From contig CAJPVJ010000008.1 of the NCBI GenBank assembly GCA_905397405.1, forward strand, positions 1 to 64,000: DNA of 64,000 nt, read 5' to 3'. Shown piece after piece: positions 17,801-26,028 of this stretch. The notes beneath the pieces were generated by a model. The model ran no database searches, was not told where the DNA came from, and saw nothing but the letters and a program-made list of their open reading frames with translations. This DNA comes from Oppiella nova (Eukaryota; Arthropoda; Arachnida; Sarcoptiformes; Oppiidae). Positions within the stretch are counted from its first letter, which is position 1; every line of letters begins with the position of its first letter. The position numbers and the translations under genes are program-made.

Positions 17801-19886
17801 GAACCAAGATTCATTGTTCTTAACTTATGATAAGCAAGGTCAAGAAACCACAGATCGCTTGACGATTGGTCAAACAGTACAGAAGATGAATACAGATGGT
17901 ATTAAGTTCTTCCATACCAATGCCGATATGTCGAAAGGTGATTTAGGAACAACGAATGACTCAAGTGCGGGTGGTTTAAACTCTACAGCGATTGGTGTAA
18001 ATGCAATTGTTGCGAGTGGCGCGGATAGTTCAGTTGCTTTAGGTCATAACACGAAAGCAAATGGCAAAGAGTCAATTGCAATTGGTTATGGTGCTGAAGC
18101 ATTAGGTACACAATCAATTAGTATCGGTACTGGTAACAAAGTGAAAGGTAATCATTCTGGCGCCATTGGTGACCCGACCATTGTTGATGGTGCGAACAGT
18201 TATTCTGTGGGTAATAATAACCAAGTGCTTACAGATGATACGTTTGTACTTGGAAACAATGTGACCAAAACAGTTGCTGGTTCAGTTGTGTTAGGTAATG
18301 GCTCAGCGGCGATGACTGGTGCAGGTGTTACAGGTTATGCGTTGCCAGTTGCAACAAGTGCAGACAAAACAGCAATTAGCAATACAACATCAACAACTGG
18401 TGCAGTAGCAGTTGGTGATGCGGCAAGTGGCATTTATCGTCAAATTACTGGTGTTGCAGCGGGTAGCGCAGATGCAGATGCTGTAAACGTAGCGCAGTTA
18501 AAAGCAGTTGGAAACCAAGTTGTTACTACTCAAAACGCACTTGTAAATGGTTTGGGCGGTAATGCGAAGGTCAATGCTGACGGCACCATTACTGGACCAA
18601 CTTATAATGTTGCACAAGGTAATCAGTCGAATGTTGGTGATGCATTAACAGCATTGGATAAAGCCATTGGTTCTGCAGCAACAACATCTAAAACGACTGT
18701 TTCTAATGGTCAGAATATTGTTGTGAATAAGAGCAAAAATGCTGATGGTTCAGACAACTATGAAGTATCAACAGCAAAAGATTTAACAGTTGACTCTGTG
18801 AAAGCAGGTGATACGGTTCTCAATAATACTGGAATCTCAATTGGTAATAATGCGGTTGTGATAAACAACACAGGATTAACCATTGCGGGTGGACCAAGTG
18901 TAACGGTGGCAGGTATTAACGCGGGTAATAAAACAATTACCAACGTGGCAAATGCTGTTAACGCTACAGATGCAGTCAATAAAGGGCAGTTAGATAGCGC
19001 AATTGGCACTGTGAATAACAATGTCAATGAGCTTGCTAATAATGCCGTTAAATATGACGATGCATCAAAAGATAAGATCACACTCGGTGGTGGTGCAAAT
19101 GGCACAACCATTAGTAATGTAAAAGATGGTGCAGTTACTCAAGGTTCTAAAGATGCTGTAAATGGCGGTCAATTATGGAATGTTCAGCAACAAGTTGATC
19201 AAAACTCAACGGATATCAGCAATATCAAAAATGATATTAACAATGGTACTGTCGGCTTAGTTCAACAAGCAGGTAAGGATGCAACAGTTACGGTTGCGAA
19301 AGATACTGGTGGTACCAGTGTGAGTGTGGCGGGTAAAGATGGTAACCGTGTTGTGACAGGTGTTAAAGATGGGGCAGTGAATGCAACATCAAAAGATGCA
19401 GTCAACGGTAGTCAATTGAATACGACCAACCAAGCAGTTGTTAATTATCTTGGCGGTGGTGCTGGCTATGACAATATTACGGGTAGCTTCACTGCCCCAA
19501 CTTACAATGTAGGTGACTCTAAGTATAACAATGTCGGTGGTGCAATCGATGCATTGAACCAAGCGGATCAAACATTGAATAGCAAAATTGACAATGTCAG
19601 CAACAAGTTAGACAACGCTTTCCGTATTACCAATAACCGGATTGATGATGTTGAGAAAAAAGCCAATGCGGGTATTGCAGCAGCAATGGCACTTGAATCA
19701 GCACCATATATTCCTGGTAAATATACCTATGCTGCTGGTGCGGCATACCATGGTGGTGAGAATGCGGTAGGTGTGACCTTACGTAAAACTGCAGACAATG
19801 GACGTTGGTCGATTACAGGTGGTGTTGCGGCAGCATCTCAAGGCGACCCAAGTGTTCGTATTGGTATCAGTGGTGTAATTGACTAA
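8892..19886 (+). CDS. ata: Giant trimeric autotransporter adhesin, Ata-like, about 3664 aa with internal gap
   Basis: This is a type Vc secreted adhesin that trimerises in the outer membrane and projects a long fibre. The N-terminus is an extended signal peptide region ([21 protein letters not shown]), with cleavage likely after AMA at about residue 53. A YadA-type head of repeated SIAIG/SVALG motifs spans about residues 100-310, and a neck (RRIQNVADG...DAVTVAQL) lies near 332-350. The very long stalk is built of two repeat families (period 197 and 182 residues). A second head-like segment lies at about 3027-3140. The last 80 residues form the YadA membrane anchor, ending [20 protein letters not shown] precedes the ATG. 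Residues about 2255-2492 are unsequenced (N), so true length is unknown. The tpgA gene follows. Confidence 0.93.
   Translation: [3664 protein letters not shown]
11022..14330 (+). repeat. Stalk repeat family A, unit 591 bases (197 aa)
   Basis: A unit beginning [17 protein letters not shown] recurs at 11022, 11613 and 12204, exactly 591 bases apart. It recurs again at about 13077 and 14298 after insertion of other stalk modules. Within units, the segments [19 protein letters not shown] and [17 protein letters not shown] are almost unchanged. The three first copies are nearly identical at the DNA level, which points to recent duplication or gene conversion. Confidence 0.9.
15107..17588 (+). repeat. 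Stalk repeat family B, unit 546 bases (182 aa), with assembly gap
   Basis: The unit starting with GGTGCTATTAACTCAACA recurs at 15107, 16727 and 17273, and the copy starting at 15653 is masked by N. Spacing between sequenced neighbours is exactly 546 bases. Copies differ at only a handful of positions, for example GAINST versus GAVNST, and the last copy diverges after about 17588. The near-identity explains why short-read assembly failed here. Confidence 0.93.
15653..16365. other. Assembly gap of 713 N inside the adhesin gene
   Basis: All bases are N. The gap falls wholly in repeat family B. If it held the rest of one unit plus one extra unit it would be 731 bases; 713 is 18 shorter and still keeps the frame. 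The true number of hidden copies cannot be told. Confidence 0.98.
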
Positions 19887-20744
<858 letters not shown>

Positions 20745-21328
20745 AACTGAATGCATAATCAAATAAATTCAGTTTAAAAGAAGGTGCTTATACCTCAAAT
20801 CGGTTGAGCCTTATTGCATGCAAACGCCCGATGAAATTCATCGGGCGTTTTAAATTATTTACTGTTCTGGTTTATTTTGAATAAATCATACATCACCAAA
20901 TAATATTGATTACCGAGTTAACCCAGCAGAAACATCAGCACCAAAACATTTTGATTAAACAGAAATAATCTGTGCAAAATGAATGAACGGGCTTTTTTTG
21001 AGGCCTTTTATAAAATAAAATTTAGTGAATTTTGTTAAATGATAAATATTTTTTATTAAAAAATAAAAAATTATTCATAGAAGTTTTGTGTCTTATCCAA
21101 CACGATAGCGTTATATTAAATTCTAATGTTTTATTTATCTATAAAGCTTGTTGGAATATCAATAGACACGTCTTGTTTAAAAAAAGATCATGCTCAAGAT
21201 CATTGGTTATATGCTAAGTTATAGTATGATGTGTTCATATTTCGACTGATTTATTGCTATATCATCAGTTTTATTTAGCCAGAGTGAATTGATATTCATT
21301 TCAAGCTCAAACAATGTTGGAAATACAA
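20745..21328. other. Intergenic region between tpgA and ilvD
   Basis: After a strong terminator at 20822-20850, these bases are AT-rich and have no credible gene. The last 150 bases, with TATAGTATGAT near 21221-21231, probably hold the ilvD promoter. I saw no leader peptide of the branched-chain attenuator type. Confidence 0.5.
20822..20850. terminator. Terminator after tpgA
   Basis: AAACGCCCGATGAA pairs perfectly with TTCATCGGGCGTTT around a single A, leaving a tight hairpin followed by TT. It lies 77 bases after the tpgA stop and closes the adhesin operon. Confidence 0.85.
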
Positions 21329-23158
21329 ATGCCTGACTATCGTTCAAAAACATCGACACATGGAAGAAATATGGCTGGCGCACGTGGCTTATGGCGTGCA
21401 ACAGGAATGAAAGATGAAGATTTTGGTAAACCGATTATTGCGGTAGTCAACTCATTTACTCAATTTGTACCTGGTCATGTACATCTGAAAGACTTAGGTC
21501 AGCTGGTTGCTGAACAAATTCAAGCAGCGGGTGGCGTGGCAAAAGAATTCAATACGATTGCGGTTGATGATGGTATTGCAATGGGGCATGACGGCATGCT
21601 GTATTCATTGCCTTCGCGTGATTTGATTGCAGATTCTGTTGAATACATGGTCAATGCGCATTGCGCAGATGCCATGGTGTGTATTTCTAACTGCGACAAA
21701 ATCACACCAGGGATGTTAATGGCGGCAATGCGTCTGAACATTCCAGTGGTATTTGTCTCTGGCGGCCCAATGGAAGCGGGTAAAGTTAAAATCCGTGGTA
21801 CAGAACATGCGATTGATCTCGTTGATGCAATGGTGGTTGCTGCTGATGATAGTTTTACCGATGAAGAAGTAAAACAATACGAGCGTTCAGCTTGCCCAAC
21901 TTGTGGTTCATGTTCAGGTATGTTTACAGCCAACTCAATGAACTGTTTGACAGAAGCCCTTGGTTTATCTTTACCGGGTAATGGTTCAACTTTAGCAACC
22001 CATGCAAATCGTCAAAAATTATTTGAAAAAGCCGGTCAATTGATTGTTAAGTTGGCAAAGCGCCATTATGAACAAGATGATTACACCATATTACCGCGTT
22101 CAATTGCGACCAAAGCATCTTATGAAAATGCGATGACGCTAGATATTGCAATGGGTGGTTCAACCAATACCGTATTGCATTTATTGGCTGCGGCACATGA
22201 AGCAGGCGTTGATTTTACCATGGACGATATTGATCGTTTATCGCGTAAAGTGCCTGTGTTGTGTAAAGTTGCACCTGCAAAACAAGATGTCCATATGGAA
22301 GATGTTCATCGTGCGGGAGGTATCATGTCAATTCTAGGTGAATTGGATCGTGCAGGCCTGTTGGATACAACAGTCTATACCGTACATGAAAATACGCTGA
22401 AAGATGCATTAGATAAATGGGATATTATTCGTACCGAAGATCCAGAGGTTTACGAGTTTTTCCGTTCAGCACCAGGTGGTGTTCCAACTCAAACAGCATT
22501 TTCGCAAAACCGTTATTATCAAACTTTAGATGGTAACCGTGAAAAAGGTGTGATCCGTAATGCTGAACATGCATTCTCTAAAGACGGTGGTTTGGCTGTA
22601 CTGTACGGAAACATCGCTGTGGATGGTTGTATTGTAAAAACTGCGGGTGTAGATGATTCGATCCTGAAATTTAATGGTACGGCTCGTGTCTTTGAAAGCC
22701 AAGATGCTGCTGTAGATTCAATTCTTGGTCATGAAATCAAAGCTGGTGATGTGGTTGTCATCCGTTATGAAGGTCCTCGTGGTGGTCCGGGTATGCAAGA
22801 AATGCTTTACCCAACCAGCTATCTAAAATCGAAAGGTTTAGGTAAAGAATGTGCTTTACTTACAGATGGTCGTTTCTCTGGTGGTTCTTCAGGTCTTTCC
22901 ATTGGTCACGTATCGCCAGAAGCTGCTGAGGGTGGTGTTATTGGATTGGTTGAAGATGGTGATTTGATTGAAATCGATATTCCAAATCGTACAATTCATC
23001 TCGCTGTTGATGATGCAACCTTAGCTGCACGCCGTAAAGTTCAAGACGAAAAAGGTTGGCAGCCAGCTGAAGAACGTCCACGTAAGGTTTCAAAAGCATT
23101 AAAAGCTTATGCTATGCATACCACTAGTGCGTCGAAAGGTGCAGTGCGTGAAATCTAA
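21329..23158 (+). CDS. ilvD: Dihydroxy-acid dehydratase, 609 aa
   Basis: IlvD dehydrates dihydroxy-acids to the keto-acid precursors of valine, isoleucine and leucine, using an iron-sulfur cluster. The protein aligns closely from memory with E. coli IlvD, starting [20 protein letters not shown]. Cluster cysteines fall at residues 122 (SNCDK) and 195 ([11 protein letters not shown]), the same numbers as in E. coli. An in-frame ATG 15 bases earlier lacks a ribosome-binding site, while TTGGAAATACAA precedes this one. It stands alone, away from other ilv genes. Confidence 0.97.
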   Translation: MPDYRSKTSTHGRNMAGARGLWRATGMKDEDFGKPIIAVVNSFTQFVPGHVHLKDLGQLVAEQIQAAGGVAKEFNTIAVDDGIAMGHDGMLYSLPSRDLIADSVEYMVNAHCADAMVCISNCDKITPGMLMAAMRLNIPVVFVSGGPMEAGKVKIRGTEHAIDLVDAMVVAADDSFTDEEVKQYERSACPTCGSCSGMFTANSMNCLTEALGLSLPGNGSTLATHANRQKLFEKAGQLIVKLAKRHYEQDDYTILPRSIATKASYENAMTLDIAMGGSTNTVLHLLAAAHEAGVDFTMDDIDRLSRKVPVLCKVAPAKQDVHMEDVHRAGGIMSILGELDRAGLLDTTVYTVHENTLKDALDKWDIIRTEDPEVYEFFRSAPGGVPTQTAFSQNRYYQTLDGNREKGVIRNAEHAFSKDGGLAVLYGNIAVDGCIVKTAGVDDSILKFNGTARVFESQDAAVDSILGHEIKAGDVVVIRYEGPRGGPGMQEMLYPTSYLKSKGLGKECALLTDGRFSGGSSGLSIGHVSPEAAEGGVIGLVEDGDLIEIDIPNRTIHLAVDDATLAARRKVQDEKGWQPAEERPRKVSKALKAYAMHTTSASKGAVREI

Positions 23159-23186
23159 GCGTTAAAATAAGATTCCCAAACAAAAT

Positions 23187-23215
23187 AAAAGCACTCATGG
23201 ATTGGGTGCTTTTTA
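23187..23215 (+). terminator. Terminator after ilvD
   Basis: AAAAGCAC and GTGCTTTT flank a loop of 11 bases, with a short T-run after the stem. It lies about 30 bases past the ilvD stop. Confidence 0.7.
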
Positions 23216-23406
23216 TTGCATTGACCTAACGATTTAAATTTTATCGAGTTTTGGGATATTGATCATTCAGATTCAAATTGTTATAAGTTTTGTTATGACT
23301 GGTTAGAATTAATTTTCTCAGCATCACCCGTGAATGAATGGTATGCTTGAGCGAGTTTCAATCAGATTTTCTTTTATTTTTCAGTGCTTATTTCGAGGCT
23401 CTACGC

Positions 23407-24747
23407 ATGTCACTGTTACGCCGTTGGTTTGATCCAATCCGATCGAGTTGGTTTTACCAAAAGCCGATTCGTCAAGAGGTGTTATCTACGGAACAGGGAC
23501 TGAGTATTTATCTGCGTTTAGATGATGTTTATAGTTATCTTGCTGTACAGCAACTGACACAATTGGAAGATCTTTTAAGTGATGATTTAAAGCCACTTAA
23601 AGTGATTATTTCCAATACCGCAGCAGAACCCCCCAATGGCATGACTATAGAGGAATGGCGCAATTATAGTTTAGAAGACGCCAAAATCTTAGCCAATCAA
23701 CATCGCTTTAGTTATGATGATGAAAAACCAGAACAACCAACTCAAGAAGCATTACAACAAGCGGAAACAATCCTTAGAAATACACCGCTGACCGGTCAAA
23801 ATTTTCTTTATTTACTCGAAGATGTATTCCATATGCTGTGGCAACAGCAGTATGGCAAATTGCGCACTTTATTCGTGATGGCTAGTCAGCATCAAAAACC
23901 ACAGAATTTTCCAGAACGTATTTTTGGTCAAAGCCCAATTTTAGAAAGCTATTTTGAATTTGGTGGACGTAAATATCATGCAGTGGATGATTTATTACGG
24001 CTGACTCGTCGCTTAAAACAACAAAAATTATTGATTGATAACCCTATTTTTCTGATCAATCACATTGAATGGCGTGAGCATTTGATGAGTGATGCGGAAG
24101 AGCTTGCTGAAATTCAGGCCATGCATCCTGAACTTGATTTATATATTGCCTTAGAAGACCCAATCAGTTGGTTATTATTGGCATATATCAAAGAAGAACT
24201 CGCAAATTATTATAATATTCAATTGAACCTATTCCCACTGAGTTATCACGGTCGGGACTTTTTTGATTGGAGTTTGGCGACCCGTCTTTCCAAGCGTTCA
24301 GAAGTGAAATTTACCCCGTTCTGTCGTCCGACTGCTGAAAGTACCTTAAATATGGCAAAGCTTTATTACAGCGTACCAGAAGAGCAACGTGTAGATGTGA
24401 TGTATGACATTTTACAAGCGGTTTGGACCAAAGGGCGTGATTTATCATTCAAGCCGCATTTACAGCAAATGCAACATGATTTAGGGATTGAAAATCTAAC
24501 CGATACTGATGTTGAAGCTTTATTAACAGCCAATGATCAGCAATGTGCAGAGAAACATCAGCCTGATTTTCCTGTTTTAGAATTGCGTATTGAAGGAAAG
24601 CGTTACGTTTTTAATAGCCTATATCGGGTTTGGATGATTGAAAGTATTTTTAGTAATGTGTTAGAACAGAAGTATAAAGCCGAGAATGAGTTGGAACGCG
24701 CTCAACATCATATAGAAGCACAGGATGCAGAAAAAACAGATGATTAA
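23407..24747 (+). CDS. Tandem thioredoxin-fold (DsbA/HCCA-isomerase-like) protein, 446 aa
   Basis: I recognise a general pattern rather than a named protein. The sequence looks like two copies of a DsbA/2-hydroxychromene-2-carboxylate isomerase-like domain. Each copy has a strand ending in D-x-x-S-x-L (LRLDDVYSYLAVQQL near 35; ALEDPISWLLLAYI near 260) and a later helix (LEDVFHMLWQQQYG near 150; ILQAVWTKGRDLS near 340). There is no CxxC pair, so thiol-disulfide exchange is unlikely. No signal peptide is visible. A start at 23407 is preferred because GAGG lies nine bases before it; a longer frame opens at 23338. Its end overlaps the chorismate mutase gene by 23 bases. Confidence 0.7.
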   Translation: MSLLRRWFDPIRSSWFYQKPIRQEVLSTEQGLSIYLRLDDVYSYLAVQQLTQLEDLLSDDLKPLKVIISNTAAEPPNGMTIEEWRNYSLEDAKILANQHRFSYDDEKPEQPTQEALQQAETILRNTPLTGQNFLYLLEDVFHMLWQQQYGKLRTLFVMASQHQKPQNFPERIFGQSPILESYFEFGGRKYHAVDDLLRLTRRLKQQKLLIDNPIFLINHIEWREHLMSDAEELAEIQAMHPELDLYIALEDPISWLLLAYIKEELANYYNIQLNLFPLSYHGRDFFDWSLATRLSKRSEVKFTPFCRPTAESTLNMAKLYYSVPEEQRVDVMYDILQAVWTKGRDLSFKPHLQQMQHDLGIENLTDTDVEALLTANDQQCAEKHQPDFPVLELRIEGKRYVFNSLYRVWMIESIFSNVLEQKYKAENELERAQHHIEAQDAEKTDD

Positions 24748-25030
24748 AAAAGAGAAATGTGAATCATTAGAACAAGTACGTGATCGAATCGATCAGTTGG
24801 ATCAGGAACTGATTGAGCTGATTGCAACCCGCCAATTTTATGTTGATCAAGCTGTCCGATTTAAACGTAATGTAGACGACGTACAGTCTCCAGAGCGTGT
24901 ACAACAAGTGATTAATAAAGTACGTCAGAAAGCCATAGATGTTGGAACTAACCCAGATTTGGTGGAAATGCTTTATCGGGAAATGATCCAGCATTTTATC
25001 CAAAGAGAATTAAAAGAAATCCGTCCATAA
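24725..25030 (+). CDS. AroQ-class chorismate mutase domain protein, 101 aa
   Basis: The whole protein is one AroQ helical domain: VRDRIDQLDQELIELIATR, then VDQAVRFK, SPERVQQVI, and a last helix MLYREMIQHFIQRELKEI. The conserved Arg of the first helix, the Lys in RFK and the Arg after SPE are present. AroQ proteins rearrange chorismate to prephenate; a close relative, PchB, instead splits isochorismate, and this short form resembles PchB as much as true mutases. It overlaps the upstream gene by 23 bases, so translation is probably coupled. The start could also be the ATG at 24740. Confidence 0.85.
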   Translation: MQKKQMIKKEKCESLEQVRDRIDQLDQELIELIATRQFYVDQAVRFKRNVDDVQSPERVQQVINKVRQKAIDVGTNPDLVEMLYREMIQHFIQRELKEIRP

Positions 25031-25082
25031 CGGTAATGTGATTTCAATTTCACCCATAAAAATATTTATTTTAGAGAACGGT

Positions 25083-25460
25083 ATGAAAAAAATTATTTTA
25101 ATCTGCATTACAACAATGTTGAGTCAGTATGCACTTGCAGAAAATTGGAAATTTATTGTCAAAGATGAGGATGGTAGTTTTTATCTAGACACCGATCGTA
25201 TTGTGAAAAAAGACAAAACGGTAAATTATTGGGCTAAGTTTGTTGCTGATGCAGACAGTGAAGAACTGGATATGAAAAAAAGTGACTATACACTTTCTCA
25301 TAATTTAGACCAATGTGCTGATCGTACGACAAATATCACTTTGGTTGAAGATTATAAAAAAAATGGTCAATTGATCAATAGCGATCCGCAAGATTCAGAT
25401 CCAAGTGATATTGATGATGATGAAATTAATCTGGCATTTTTTAAAGTCGTGTGTAAATAG
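25083..25460 (+). CDS. Small exported protein, surface-adhesin-E-like, 125 aa
   Basis: A signal peptide (MKKIILICITTMLSQYALA) precedes NWKFIVKDEDGSFYLDTDRI and YWAKFVAD. The W-x-x-hydrophobic, D-x-x-x-x-Y-x-D-x-x-x-I and W-x-K pattern is that of the adhesin-E-like fold, common in small periplasmic or surface proteins of Gammaproteobacteria. Two cysteines (NLDQCADRT and the final VVCK) may form a disulfide. The start at 25083 is chosen because AGAGAACGG precedes it and a signal peptide follows directly. An adhesive role is not implied by the fold alone. Confidence 0.75.
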   Translation: MKKIILICITTMLSQYALAENWKFIVKDEDGSFYLDTDRIVKKDKTVNYWAKFVADADSEELDMKKSDYTLSHNLDQCADRTTNITLVEDYKKNGQLINSDPQDSDPSDIDDDEINLAFFKVVCK

Positions 25461-25530
25461 TTTCTAAATTGTTATTTATTTCAATGCTTAAAGCATAATC
25501 AGCTTTAAGGCAATTCAGTCTAAGCTGCTT

Positions 25531-25560
25531 AAAATCCCTTTTATATAAAAGGGATTTTTT
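25531..25560. terminator. Rho-independent terminator
   Basis: AAAATCCCTTTTA pairs with TAAAAGGGATTTT around a very short centre, followed by more T. It closes the 23.4-25.5 kb gene group. Confidence 0.9.
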
Positions 25561-26028
25561 ATTGATCATTGTTAATTTATGATCATCATACTATAGCCAA
25601 ACCACCTAATTATTCATATAAATGATTTGCATCAAGTCATTGATCATAAATGAACTTATGTTCTTGTATCAACTCTTAGAAACTATTGGTTATCAATTCG
25701 TTTTTTGTACTTTTGAATCATAGATGGTTATCCTATCGTGGGGCGACATGGATGTCGCCGTTGGATGGAGGTACAGGACGTACCTCTCATCCAACAGAAG
25801 ATTTTTGTTACTTTTCATCTCTGAAAAGTTAGGCATCGCCTACACAAACTTATTCAAACTTTCAAAGCAAAATGTGGCAATGAACGTTTTTTATAATCAA
25901 ACAATTTATTTTCCCATATAATTGATTTAATTAAAGATATCAATTAAGAGAAATTATATTCTTGTGTATGCGTTTTTGACAAGTTGACTATATTTTGATT
26001 TAGGCATTTTCATTCTTGAATTAGCCCT
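25561..26028. other. Intergenic region carrying a REP-like palindromic element
   Basis: No gene is credible here. An open frame at 25724-25921 is an accident of the hairpins it runs through. The region ends at the PuuA-like gene on the minus strand. Confidence 0.6.
25742..25840. repeat. REP-like element with consecutive hairpins
   Basis: Palindromes follow one another: GGCGACATGGATGTCGCC (25742-25759); GTTGGATG-GAGGTAC with GTACCTC-T-CATCCAAC around AGGAC (25760-25795); ACTTTTC with GAAAAGT around ATCTCT (about 25810-25829); and AGGCATCGCCT (about 25831-25841). Similar cassettes are, from memory, scattered between genes in Acinetobacter chromosomes. It appears once in this window, so its dispersed nature cannot be shown here. 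Confidence 0.7.

Noticed and set aside
9802-19571. Many long open frames antisense to the adhesin
   Set aside because: They arise because the repeated Ala/Thr/Val/Asn/Asp codons rarely give stops on the other strand. They recur with each repeat unit, have no ribosome-binding sites and have no protein-like composition.
21032-21217. Open frame of 61 codons upstream of ilvD
   Set aside because: Lies in AT-rich promoter DNA and shows neither a branched-chain leader peptide pattern nor a ribosome-binding site.
25724-25921. Open frame of 65 codons in the REP-like region
   Set aside because: It runs through the hairpins of the palindromic element and has no ribosome-binding site or family resemblance.
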